A stretch of DNA of 64,000 nt, from assembly GCF_003935375.1 (NCBI RefSeq), contig NZ_RHQM01000014.1:89091-153090 (forward strand), given 5' to 3'. This DNA comes from Stutzerimonas xanthomarina. GTDB lineage: Bacteria > Pseudomonadota > Gammaproteobacteria > Pseudomonadales > Pseudomonadaceae. Positions 26,886-34,467 of this stretch are shown here, in pieces. The stretch's first letter is position 1. Each line of letters starts with the position of its first letter. Under the pieces are notes generated by a model, which was given only the letters and a program-made list of their open reading frames with translations, did not search any database and was not told the origin of the DNA. The position numbers and the translations under genes are program-made.

Positions 26886-27293
26886 TCAGACAGGGGTGAA
26901 GAGGGGGAGGTACACGTCCTCAACCGCCTCGAAGACGACTCGAACTCGCTGGCCAATAAAGGCCGAATCCGGGTGGCAGCCAACGATGTTGGTGGTCAAT
27001 TGCAGGCCTGGTTGCTCGTCGAGGCTGACGATCGCGATTGCATAAGGCACCGCCTGCCCCGGGCTCCAGGGTTGGTGGTTGACCGTCAGGGCTTCGATGG
27101 TGCCAAGGCCGCTGACGGCTTCCGGGGCGAGCCGCTTGCTCAAGCACCTGGGACAGATGATTCCTGGCGGGTGCAGCCAGAGGCGGCAGTCCGTACAGCG
27201 CAAGATGCGCAACTGGTTGTCCGCTCCGCAGATCCAGAAGAAGCGGTTGAGGTCATCCAGTTCGGGAAGGGTGCGTTTCACGGCGTCAGTCAT
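26886..27293 (-). CDS. DUF35 protein: zinc ribbon plus OB-fold
   Basis: 135 residues with an N-terminal helix, a rubredoxin-like zinc ribbon (CTDC at about 33 and CPRC at about 47) and an OB-fold acyl-CoA-binding domain (GLGTIEALTVNHQPW, then GQRVRVVFEAVED). DUF35 proteins act as partners of thiolase-like or MaoC-like enzymes, as in the C-terminal part of ChsH2 in cholesterol side-chain degradation. It is the first gene of the leftward operon and faces operator D. No non-classical thiolase or MaoC hydratase is visible in the window, so the partner is probably encoded elsewhere or is the thiolase at 20363. Confidence 0.85.
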   Translation of the reverse strand: MTDAVKRTLPELDDLNRFFWICGADNQLRILRCTDCRLWLHPPGIICPRCLSKRLAPEAVSGLGTIEALTVNHQPWSPGQAVPYAIAIVSLDEQPGLQLTTNIVGCHPDSAFIGQRVRVVFEAVEDVYLPLFTPV

Positions 27294-27379
27294 TGGGTTC
27301 TCCTGGGGCGGTGGCGCTTTCCTGCATCATGCGTCAGCTTCCGTCCGGCCTCCATAGGGTCGCGCGTTCAGGATTAAAA

Positions 27380-27394
27380 CTAACACAATGTTAT
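27380..27394. promoter_or_regulatory. Operator-like palindrome, site D
   Basis: Reads CTAAC-ACAAT-GTTAT in the 253-bp gap between the DUF35 gene (leftward) and the SDR gene (rightward), 86 bases from the DUF35 start. It fits the CTRAY-N5-GTTAG pattern with one mismatch at the last base and lies in an AT-rich stretch suitable for promoters. Confidence 0.5.
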
Positions 27395-27546
27395 TTTTAT
27401 TGTATAGTTTCCGCCAAGGCAAGTGGTGCCTCAGATAAATCAAAGCCAAAGGTTCACATGCTGATTACCAGGTTTGCGCGATGCTTTCCTGGGAATAATG
27501 GAGCTGGCTATGAGTCAGCTACACTTTAACAGTGGGAGATATCTGA

Positions 27547-28242
27547 ATGTCCGGTCTGGTTGTGGTGACGGGTGCCGCTGGCGCTCTTGGACGCGCGGTG
27601 GCGCAAGCCTTCATTGAGCAAGGCAATCCGGTGTTATTGGTTGACTGCAATGAGCAGGTGTTGCGTTCTGCCTATGAAGGTGTAGAGGGCACCAAGCACT
27701 TTCTGGTGGCTGATCTGACCGACGGAGCGGCAACTCTTGAGGCTCTAGGGCAGGCGCTGCAGGCCCATGGTTCTGCAGCAGTGCTGTGCAACATCGCTGG
27801 GGGGTTCGCCATGGGCGTGGAGGTGCATGATGCCGACGCCAGTGTCTGGCAGAGAATGATGGATCTGAACGTGACCACTACCCTCAACGCTTGTCGAGTT
27901 GTAGTGCCGGGCATGTTGTCCGCTGGACAGGGCAAGGTGATCAACGTCGCTGCGGCTGGGGCTACCAGCGGCAAGGCGGGCATGGGAGCCTACTGCGCCT
28001 CGAAGAGCGTGGTCGCCAGGCTGACCGAATCGATGGCGCTGGAGTTGCGGGAGAAAGGAATCAACGTCAATGCGATTGCTCCGAGCATCATAGATACCCC
28101 GGCCAACCGCGCCGATATGCCGGATGCCGATTTCGCCAAGTGGGTGTCCACCCGGCAGTTGGCCGATGTCGTGGGCTTCCTGGCATCGGATCGTGCCAGC
28201 GCCGTCCATGGGGCGGTTATTCCCGTGGTGGGGCTGTCCTAG
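27547..28242 (+). CDS. SDR-family oxidoreductase, canonical active site
   Basis: 231 residues, short for the family. The nucleotide-binding loop is VVTGAAGALGRAVAQ and the active site is intact: a Ser-region NVAAAGATSGKAGMGAYCASK with Tyr and Lys in YCASK (about 148). Likely role: NAD(P)-dependent oxidation of a hydroxyl to a ketone, for example 3-hydroxyacyl-CoA to 3-oxoacyl-CoA, before thiolysis. It opens the rightward operon behind operator D; the hydratase GTG start overlaps its stop by one base, implying translational coupling. Confidence 0.87.
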   Translation: MSGLVVVTGAAGALGRAVAQAFIEQGNPVLLVDCNEQVLRSAYEGVEGTKHFLVADLTDGAATLEALGQALQAHGSAAVLCNIAGGFAMGVEVHDADASVWQRMMDLNVTTTLNACRVVVPGMLSAGQGKVINVAAAGATSGKAGMGAYCASKSVVARLTESMALELREKGINVNAIAPSIIDTPANRADMPDADFAKWVSTRQLADVVGFLASDRASAVHGAVIPVVGLS

Positions 28243-28988
28243 TGTCGACCAGTATCCAGGTCAGGCACAGGGGTGACGGAGTGTGTCTGATCGGCATCAA
28301 CCGCCCGGAGCGTCGCAATGCGCTGGATACGGTGACCTACGTTCAGTTGGGTGAAGCGCTACAGGCGGCGGATGACGACGTGGGGGTGAGGGCAATCGTT
28401 CTGACCGGTGAAGGCGGGCACTTCACTGCAGGCAACGATCTGGCGGACTTCCAGCGTCTCAAGGACGCAGATGCTGTTCCCGGTATCGGTTTCCTGCGCA
28501 TCTTGGCGACCGTTTCCAAGCCGGTGGTGGCGGCAGTCGAAGGTTATGCCATTGGTATCGGCACGACCCTGTTGCTGCATTGTGACCTGGCCTACGCGGG
28601 GCGTAGCAGCAAGTTCCGGCTGCCGTTCGTGGGGCTGGGGCTATGCCCGGAGGGCGCCTCGACCTACCTGCTGCCCAGGCTGGCGGGCAGTAAGGTAGCG
28701 GCAAATCTGCTTTTTTTCGGTGAGCCCTTCCTGGCCGATACGGCCCGTGAGATTGGCCTGCTCAACGAGGTAGTTGAGGATGGCACCGCCCTTGAGCGTG
28801 CTATCGAGCGGGCCGAGGCTCTGGCCCGTTTACCGGTTCAGGCCTTGGCGACTACCAAGCGCCTGCTTGTCGAGCAGCAACGCGACAAGGTCGGACAGAT
28901 CATGGATGCGGAAGAAAAGGATTTTCTGCGCTGCTGCGCTGGGCAAGAGGCGCAGACGGCGTTTAGTTCGTTTTTCGCCAAGAAGTGA
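28242..28988 (+). CDS. Enoyl-CoA hydratase/isomerase family protein
   Basis: 248 residues from GTG at 28242, which overlaps the SDR stop; no better start exists downstream. Crotonase motifs: INRPERRNALD, the first oxyanion segment EGGHFTAGNDLADF (about 60), EGYAIGIGTTLLLHCDLAYA (about 100) and LGLCPEGASTYLLPRLAG with the Glu of the second active-site segment (about 130). It probably hydrates a 2-enoyl-CoA made by one of the dehydrogenases, with the SDR acting next. Isomerase activity is possible, since only one of the two usual Glu residues is clear. Confidence 0.87.
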   Translation: MSTSIQVRHRGDGVCLIGINRPERRNALDTVTYVQLGEALQAADDDVGVRAIVLTGEGGHFTAGNDLADFQRLKDADAVPGIGFLRILATVSKPVVAAVEGYAIGIGTTLLLHCDLAYAGRSSKFRLPFVGLGLCPEGASTYLLPRLAGSKVAANLLFFGEPFLADTAREIGLLNEVVEDGTALERAIERAEALARLPVQALATTKRLLVEQQRDKVGQIMDAEEKDFLRCCAGQEAQTAFSSFFAKK

Positions 28989-29097
28989 CAGGATGGATCC
29001 AGTTCTGATTGACCCAGGTCACGGGTCTGTGCGTGCGGAGATAGGGAAAATTATCCGGCGATGCACAAGATCAACCCAGTCAACCCAAGGAGTTGTC

Positions 29098-29526
29098 ATG
29101 CGTAATGTACTGCTTCCCTTTGACGGTTCGGCCTCGGCCAGGCGCGCTATCCAGTATCTGCTGGATCTGGCCGGCGAGTACCCGAGTATCCAGGTGCATG
29201 TGATCAACGTGCAGACCACCTCCAAGCTCCATGGCGACTATGTGTCTGCTGTCATGCTGGAGCAGCTGCATGCTGGGGCTCTCAATCATGCCCAGGAGAT
29301 CGCTGCCGAGGCGGCTGCGCTGCTTGAAAAGGCGGGTGTTCGCGTCGAGGTTCATGCCCTGGTCGGTGAGGTCATCGACGAGATTGTCCAGGCCGTCAAG
29401 GCATACGGTTGCGATACCGTGATCATGGGAACCCGTGGTATGGGCAACCTGGGCAATCTGCTGATGGGCTCCGTCGCTACCCGGGTGGTGCATGAGGTGC
29501 CCGTACCGGTATTACTGGTGAAGTGA
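29098..29526 (+). CDS. Universal stress protein (UspA family)
   Basis: 142 residues from ATG at 29098 with AAGGAG 6 bases upstream. The C-terminal ATP-binding pattern G-x2-G-x9-G-S is complete (GTRGMGNLGNLLMGS, about 115-129), so it is of the nucleotide-binding type. UspA proteins act as cytoplasmic stress factors by unclear means. It lies 109 bases after the hydratase and may be read from the same operon, a linkage sometimes seen in catabolic clusters. It converges on the broken malate synthase gene. Confidence 0.88.
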   Translation: MRNVLLPFDGSASARRAIQYLLDLAGEYPSIQVHVINVQTTSKLHGDYVSAVMLEQLHAGALNHAQEIAAEAAALLEKAGVRVEVHALVGEVIDEIVQAVKAYGCDTVIMGTRGMGNLGNLLMGSVATRVVHEVPVPVLLVK

Positions 29527-29548
29527 TCCCGGTGCGGGCGTGGGCTGG

Positions 29549-30931
29549 TCAGTACGCCTCTTGCTTGAAGCGCAGGCGCCAGGCGTGCAGTTGCGGTTCG
29601 GTGTAGCCGCTGGGTTGCTCGCGACCCTTGAACACCAGGTCGTAGGTGGCGCGGAAGGCGTGGGAGGCGTCGACGTCCGGCGCCATCGGTCGGTAGGCCG
29701 CATCGCCGGCGTTCTGCCCGTCCACCACCTGGGCCATGCGTTGTAGGGTTTCGCGGATCTGCTGCTCGCTCACCACTCCGTGGTGCAGCCAGTTGGCGAT
29801 GTGCTGGCTGGAGATGCGCAGGGTGGCGCGGTCTTCCATCAGGCCGACGTCGTGGATGTCCGGCACCTTGGAGCAGCCGACGCCTTGTTCGACCCAGCGC
29901 ACCACGTAGCCGAAGATGCCCTGGCAGTTGTTGTCCAGCTCTTCCTGGATATCGGCGGCGCTCCAGTCGCGTGCGGCGGCCACCGGCACGCTGAGCAGGT
30001 CGCGCAGCAGGCCGTCGCGCTGGCTGGCGAGATCGATGAGTTCTAGTTCCTGCTGCACGGCCTGTACGTCGACCTTGTGGTAGTGCAGGGCGTGCAGGGT
30101 GGCGGCGGTGGGCGAGGGCACCCAGGCGGTGTTGGCGCCAGCCTTGGGATGGCCGATCTTCTGTTCGAGCATGGCCGCCATCAGGTCGGGCATCGCCCAC
30201 ATGCCCTTGCCGATCTGCGCCCGGCCGCGCAGGCCGCAAGCCAGGCCGACCAGCACGTTGTTGCGCTCGTAGGCGGCGATCCACGGGGTGGAGTTCATGT
30301 CGCCCTTGCGCAGCATGGCGCCGGCTTCCATGGCGGTGTGCATCTCGTCGCCGGTGCGGTCGAGGAAGCCGGTGTTGATGAAGGCCACGCGGTCCTTGGC
30401 CGCGGCGATGCAGGCCTTGAGGTTGACGCTGGTGCGCCGCTCCTCGTCCATGATGCCCATCTTCAGGGTGTGGCGCGGCAGGCCGAGCAGATCCTCGACG
30501 CGGCCGAACAACTGGTCGGCGAAGGCCACTTCGGTGGGGCCGTGCATCTTCGGCTTGACGATGTACACCGAGCCGCTGCGCGAGTTGCCGCGACGCTGGA
30601 GGTCGTGCAGGGCGATGGTGCTGGTGACCACCGCGTCGAGGATGCCTTCGGGAATCTCGTTGCCTTCGCCGTCGAGGATCGCCGGGTTGGTCATCAGGTG
30701 GCCGACGTTGCGCACGAACAGCAGGCTGCGGCCGTGCAGAACCAGCTCGGCACCGTCGGCGCCGGTGTAGACGCGATCCGGGTTCAGCCGGCGGACAATG
30801 GTCTTGCCGCCTTTGTCCAGGGTTTCGGCGAGATCGCCCTTCATCAGGCCCAGCCAGTTGCGGTAGACCACTACCTTGTCGTCGGCGTCGACGGCGGTCA
30901 CCGAGTCCTCGCAATCCATGATGGTGGTCAT
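29549..30931 (-). pseudogene. glcB: Malate synthase G, 5'-truncated
   Basis: 460 codons encode the C-terminal two thirds of malate synthase G, from [20 protein letters not shown] to [13 protein letters not shown]. Active-site segments survive: [28 protein letters not shown] (Glu), [11 protein letters not shown] (Asp), and [17 protein letters not shown] with the Cys and Asp base. The family is about 725 residues, so roughly 265 N-terminal residues are absent, and an in-frame stop lies just upstream of the first Met. The enzyme condenses glyoxylate with acetyl-CoA; without part of its barrel it should be inactive. The break at about 30931 coincides with the start of an unrelated fragment and looks like a recombination point. 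Confidence 0.85.
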
Positions 30932-31220
30932 CGAGGTGCAGCTTGTTCGCTATGTTTCGAAGCGTGGTCCCCAATACCGCGTGCTTGCCGCGAAGGCGAG
31001 CGAGAAAGTGCCAGGAGATCTGTTGCGCAAGGACTTCACCGAGGCGGTTCGCGTCTCTAGCGGTATGGGTTTTACCCCGAGCGAAATTTTTATTCCTCGG
31101 CATCTGGTGGAGCGCTGCGAGATCAAAGACGGCCAGCAGGTTTCCGGTACAGCGGTACAGGCCTACAACAAGAAGCGTGAAAGCTGGGGATGGAAGGCCG
31201 TATCCATTCAACCTTTGTAG
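30932..31220 (+). pseudogene. C-terminal remnant of a small OB/cold-shock-like protein
   Basis: About 96 codons end at 31220 in KRESWGWKAVSIQPL. An ATG in the same frame at 30876 exists, but the codons before 30932 are antisense to glcB, so the natural 5' end is missing. The visible part (SGMGFTPSEIFIPRHLVERCE, then DGQQVSGTAVQAYNKKRESW) resembles the RNA-binding cold-shock-like fold of small Pseudomonas proteins; this is a weak resemblance. It is joined head-on to the glcB fragment at the breakpoint. Confidence 0.5.
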
Positions 31221-31269
31221 GCGGCTACTCGTTGGTCTTTCTCTGGCTCTTTTGAGAGTTGACGAATAA

Positions 31270-31875
31270 TTGCGAAAGAAAATTCTGCAGTCTGGCTTTT
31301 TCAAGGCAGCACTCCTTGCGGTCGCCCCGAGCCTGATCATGGGGGGGCTGCCTCTGCTAGGTTATGCGCCATGGGAGCGTACCAGCCTGGAGGTAGTTGT
31401 TTTCTTCGTGGTGGTTTATTCCGCCATCCATGTGCTTGTTGCGCTGCTGGTTATGCTGGTGAGCCGAAAGTGGCGGGAGTATTTCCCGGCCATCATGCTG
31501 GGTGTGCTTCTGGGCGGCTTTGCCGGTTTGCAGGCGGGAGCAGCAATGAGAATGAAAGCCTATGAACTGGCGGGTGATCGTGCTGATGTTTTGATCCTCG
31601 CGATAGAGCACTACATTGAGGCTACCGGAGAGCCACCTGAGCGCTTGGAGCAACTGGTACCTGATTTTGTCCAGGCGATCCCAGTTAGGCTGCCGCTGCT
31701 TGAGATTGTAACGGGCGAGGCGGCACTCAAAGGTTTCTATGGCAATCCATGGGCTCTGTTGTTCAAGGCGGGGAGTGGTTTGAACTGGGACCAGCTCGTT
31801 TACCTGCCAAGGCAGAATTATGAGCAGGTCGAGTCGAAAACTTTGCTGGGGCGCTGGGCTTACATCCACGAGTAA
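31270..31875 (+). CDS. Membrane protein of unknown function
   Basis: 201 residues from TTG at 31270; no ATG in frame gives a better start. Three hydrophobic segments are visible (about 10-28, 38-62 and 70-90), then a soluble C-terminal domain that begins GDRADVLILAIEHYIEATGE and has a pattern like the small soluble domains of pilin-like or type II secretion pseudopilin proteins (PPERLEQLVPDFVQAIP, then GNPWALLF). I do not recognise the family. It follows the gene remnant by 49 bases. Nothing links it to the catabolic cluster. Confidence 0.6.
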   Translation: MRKKILQSGFFKAALLAVAPSLIMGGLPLLGYAPWERTSLEVVVFFVVVYSAIHVLVALLVMLVSRKWREYFPAIMLGVLLGGFAGLQAGAAMRMKAYELAGDRADVLILAIEHYIEATGEPPERLEQLVPDFVQAIPVRLPLLEIVTGEAALKGFYGNPWALLFKAGSGLNWDQLVYLPRQNYEQVESKTLLGRWAYIHE

Positions 31876-32011
31876 TCAAGCGGATGGTGACGTCGTTACC
31901 CGCCTCAAAAGCTATGGCGCCTCCAGCTTTTCCGGTGCTCGCGCCAACAGAGCCTATGGGCCGGTGTGAGGGGAATGCCAGATAAGCCTGGGATGCTGCG
32001 CAGGCGAAAAA

Positions 32012-32326
32012 TCAGGAGGTCGAGGTACCTCCGTCATTGAAAAAGTCATCGCGAGCAACGCGCCCAAAATCACTGAGGTCCTTGTCCTCCTCGCTGAACA
32101 TGAAGTTCACCATGCACTCTCGCCTGAGGCCAGAAATCGTCCTGAAAAAACAGGGTTCGCACAGATGGACCTCATAGCGTTCGCCATCATGGGTCGAGCC
32201 ATAACCCCAACTGGCGTGAAGAGTGCCGAATTGCAACCCATACCCTTCAACGCGCGTGCTTTCGCCACAAACGTCGCACAGGACATCATGGATTGACTCG
32301 GTCTGTTCCATCGCTGGGATCTTCAT
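32012..32326 (-). CDS. Small zinc-ribbon-like protein, unknown function
   Basis: 104 residues from ATG at 32326, selected for the strong AGGGAGG site 6 bases upstream. Two CxxC pairs (CDVCGE at about 18 and CEPCFF at about 57) suggest a zinc ribbon, with the conserved-looking YGLQFGTLHASWGYGSTHDG between them. Proteins of this type occur in Pseudomonas accessory regions; I know no function. A 13-bp palindrome at 32374-32386 lies upstream and may control it. Confidence 0.7.
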   Translation of the reverse strand: MKIPAMEQTESIHDVLCDVCGESTRVEGYGLQFGTLHASWGYGSTHDGERYEVHLCEPCFFRTISGLRRECMVNFMFSEEDKDLSDFGRVARDDFFNDGGTSTS

Positions 32327-32373
32327 TGGCGACCTCCCTCTGGGTACGTGTCTGCCTGCGTTTTCCGGCACAC

Positions 32374-32386
32374 GATACGTCGTATC
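32374..32386. promoter_or_regulatory. Palindrome upstream of zinc-ribbon gene
   Basis: GATACG-T-CGTATC is a perfect inverted repeat 47 bases upstream of the start at 32326, between that gene and the integrase 3' end. Its size suits a dimeric repressor site. No partner regulator is identified. Confidence 0.4.
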
Positions 32387-32428
32387 AGCAATTTCAAGCG
32401 GTCAACAGCCTCAGTGGCTCTTAACCGC

Positions 32429-33373
32429 TCACCATGATGTTTGATCGCTCTCGCCTATTCGGCGCCCCGCTGCCTCACAACTCTTGCGCGCTGGGGTGGG
32501 TACCTCAATCCGCTCCAGTACTCGACCGGCGCCGTATCTGGGATGCGCCTTGGGTTTACGTATCTTGGACAAATCGGCATCCCCCACCGGCTTGACATTA
32601 ATCTGACTCGCGTCACCGGCGCGACGGTCTCCGTAGACCTCTTGTGAGGCTGTTGATTGATGTCCCATGACATAGGCAGCTGTCTCGGTACCAACTCCAG
32701 CGGCTTTTTGGGCGGCACTGAAATTGTGGCGAAAGCTTTTCAGCGTCGGATGCTTCTTGCGCCTTGGCCATAGCGTTCGGCACTCCTGGCGGAGGCGGTC
32801 TCTGATCGCGGTGTTGGTGCGCTCACTTTCAGCCAGTCTCTTCGCGGCCCATCGGATCGCTTTCAGAATTTTGGGTATCTCGATGAGCAGGGTCCGGTCG
32901 GCACCGCGATGCAGAGGCGCGCTTTTCTTGCCACCAATAATTCGGACTTCGTTTCCGACCACCAGGATCGTGCGCATCTCACAGGGGCGCACGCCGAGAA
33001 AGTAGGCCAAGACCAGCGCAGCGGCTTCGTCTTGGTGGCCGTGGGCTCTGAGATGCTTGAACAGTTGTTCGGTGTCTTCTTTCGACACTTTCTTAACCGT
33101 GCTTAGCTTGGGTTTGCGGTCGAGTGTGGAGCCCGGTGCGGTGACAGGATTGATCAGCTGTCGGATTTCCTCGGCGGCCTCGACATGACCCCGAGCTAAC
33201 TGATCGGCCACGATCTGGCTCTTCAGCGTGCTGAATGCATTGGGCCTAAACTCGGGGGCGCACGCGAGCAAAGCCGCGCAGACCTGCGCCGAAGATGGAT
33301 CTGCCTCGCCGCAGCGAGTCCGATAAAAGTTGCTGGTGCGTGTTTTGGTTTTTTGGAGGGTAGTGGGGTGCAT
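32429..33373 (-). CDS. Tyrosine recombinase/integrase, divergent
   Basis: 314 residues from ATG at 33373; a GTG at 33499 with AAGGGGG upstream would add 42 basic residues and cannot be excluded. The catalytic half is recognisable: first Arg in YFLGVRPCEMRTI, the beta-hairpin Lys in VRIIGGKKSA, second Arg in LKSFRHNFSAAQ, His in VMGHQSTASQ and the Tyr in EVYGDRR. The first His of the HxxR box is Lys here (KSFR). It probably drives site-specific integration of the surrounding accessory element. The 700-bp palindrome-rich region directly upstream may be its target or control region. Confidence 0.78.
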   Translation of the reverse strand: MHPTTLQKTKTRTSNFYRTRCGEADPSSAQVCAALLACAPEFRPNAFSTLKSQIVADQLARGHVEAAEEIRQLINPVTAPGSTLDRKPKLSTVKKVSKEDTEQLFKHLRAHGHQDEAAALVLAYFLGVRPCEMRTILVVGNEVRIIGGKKSAPLHRGADRTLLIEIPKILKAIRWAAKRLAESERTNTAIRDRLRQECRTLWPRRKKHPTLKSFRHNFSAAQKAAGVGTETAAYVMGHQSTASQEVYGDRRAGDASQINVKPVGDADLSKIRKPKAHPRYGAGRVLERIEVPTPARKSCEAAGRRIGESDQTSW

Positions 33374-33505
33374 AGCTCGTCTCTTCTTATTGTTTGATGA
33401 CAAAGCTAAGCCGCTACGCGAAGAGCGTTGTGTCAGCTCGAACTCCACTGAAACACTCCGCCTTCGCTCCGTTTTTTCTCGTTCCGTCCGAACTGCCACA
33501 ACGCC

Positions 33506-33530
33506 CCCTTACTCGCGCCGCGAGTAAGGG
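33506..33530. repeat. Near-perfect 25-bp palindrome upstream of integrase
   Basis: Two 12-base arms, CCCTTACTCGCG and CGCGAGTAAGGG, flank a single C. All 12 positions pair. It ends 6 bases before the possible GTG start of the integrase, so it could be an autoregulatory operator or a recombinase core site. Confidence 0.7.
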
Positions 33531-33731
33531 ATGCGCGCTCTCACTCACGCGACACGCCTCATCTGTATTCAGCGTGCGCCGTGAGCAAAAGCGCGCGCAA
33601 GCGTTTTGTCATCAAAATCGAAAAGCAGCCAGCGCCGATGGCGCTGAAGTGTCGAGCGCCAAGGCACGAAGCGTCGCATGGCTGATGCAGAAGAGAAGGG
33701 GCATTCAAAAATGCTAGCCACGCAGTGGCGA

Positions 33732-33795
33732 TTTGGTTATGAAAAAAGTCGCCGAAGTCAGTGTTTTCAAGGGTTGTAGCGATAATATAACCAAA
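33732..33795. repeat. 9-bp inverted repeat bounding 64 bp
   Basis: TTTGGTTAT at 33732-33740 and its exact complement ATAACCAAA at 33787-33795 enclose 46 bases. The general shape recalls recombination sites with inverted outer boxes, but the conserved integron attC boxes are not there. Confidence 0.5.
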
Positions 33796-33910
33796 AAAAA
33801 CAGTGCCAGTTTTGGCACGCGGAGCGCCACAACTGGCCAGCTCGGTGTCGGTTCGGGCCACTTTCAGCGTCGTATTGGGCACTCAAACTGCCGCTACCGG
33901 CACAATAAAG

Positions 33911-34033
33911 GTGTCGCAAGCTGCGTGTGCGACATGACTGGTGTATCGCTGCGATATAGCCAGTGTGTCGCAACGCGCGTGTGCGACAGCCCACGTGTGT
34001 CGCAATGTATGCCGCGACACTCACTGGGTGTCG
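33911..34033. repeat. Array of GTCGCA/TGCGAC inverted repeats
   Basis: GTCGCA-N9-TGCGAC occurs at 33913-33933 and 33967-33987 with identical spacing and near-identical flanks. A third copy with one changed base lies at 33999-34018, TATCGC-T-GCGATA at 33944-33956, and CGACAC-N7-GTGTCG at 34015-34033. The repeated spacing suggests protein-binding sites rather than chance. Units are too short and irregular for CRISPR. Confidence 0.65.
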
Positions 34034-34087
34034 TAGCGCTTCCCGCGATACGCAGGCTCTGTCGCAGACCGGCGATTACATTGCTGC

Positions 34088-34432
34088 TTAATGCAGCTGC
34101 CATGGCTCGGGGTGAGCCATAGTTAGCAGCCGATGCAGGTAGTCATCCAGTGATTGCGTCCCCTTCAGAATGTTGAAGCTGAGGATTACGTAGAAGCTGC
34201 CGCTCAACGTGTGCAGTACCCAAAACGGCCCCTCTCGCTCGACCTGAACGATGGCCGAGGTATGAATGAAGGTGCCGTCACTGAAGCGATCAGCTCTCAC
34301 ATGCCGATACGTGATCCCGTAGCCGCTAGAGCCGCGAATATATGCATCAGCCAGGTAGCCAGTTACGGGCTTGCTGAATGGCAGGTCGTCGACTTGCTCA
34401 AGCAGCTTCAGCAAAATGGGGTGTGTATACAT
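34088..34432 (-). CDS. Hypothetical protein of accessory module
   Basis: 114 residues, starting MYTHPILLKLLEQVDDLPFS. There is no signal peptide or membrane segment. The central part (VRADRFSDGTFIHTSAIVQV, then GPFWVLHTLSGSFYVILSF) looks like a small beta-rich domain of the type that checks or displays a value, and shows loose similarity in layout to the DUF6957 protein encoded just upstream (TSLL..., FRTLNTAYLLLG). Possibly a diverged relative; function unknown. It is the last gene of the four-gene minus operon. Confidence 0.6.
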   Translation of the reverse strand: MYTHPILLKLLEQVDDLPFSKPVTGYLADAYIRGSSGYGITYRHVRADRFSDGTFIHTSAIVQVEREGPFWVLHTLSGSFYVILSFNILKGTQSLDDYLHRLLTMAHPEPWQLH

Positions 34433-34467
34433 AGCTATGTCGACAGATAGTTATTGCTTCGGCTTGA

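Larger units (their letters stand above)
33374..34087. other. 714-bp palindrome-rich non-coding region
   Basis: I see no convincing gene between the integrase start and the stop at 34088. A minus-strand frame at 33559-33882 exists but crosses the inverted repeats and has no ribosome-binding site. The region holds, in order: a 12-bp sequence TTTGATGACAAA (33393) repeated inverted at 33605, a 25-bp palindrome (33506), AGCGCC/GGCGCT (33631/33640), a 9-bp inverted repeat 64 bp across (33732-33795), and an array of GTCGCA...TGCGAC repeats (33911-34033). Candidate roles are recombination site, operator cluster or replication/transfer origin. Confidence 0.6.

Noticed and set aside
1..29526. Steroid ring-degradation cluster
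   Set aside because: Paired ACADs and DUF35 are suggestive, but no ketosteroid dehydrogenase, 9-alpha-hydroxylase, meta-cleavage dioxygenase or ring hydrolase is present. The substrate is left open.
29352..31340. Long minus-strand frame crossing glcB (about 660 codons)
   Set aside because: Rich in Arg and Pro with no domain, out of frame with the recognisable malate synthase codons; a shadow frame.
33559..33882. 107-codon minus-strand frame upstream of the integrase
   Set aside because: It spans the inverted repeats, lacks a ribosome-binding site and has no recognisable domain. Treated as non-coding.
33911..34033. CRISPR-like array
   Set aside because: The repeats are palindromic, only about 21 bp, irregularly spaced, with no constant-length spacers and no cas genes nearby.
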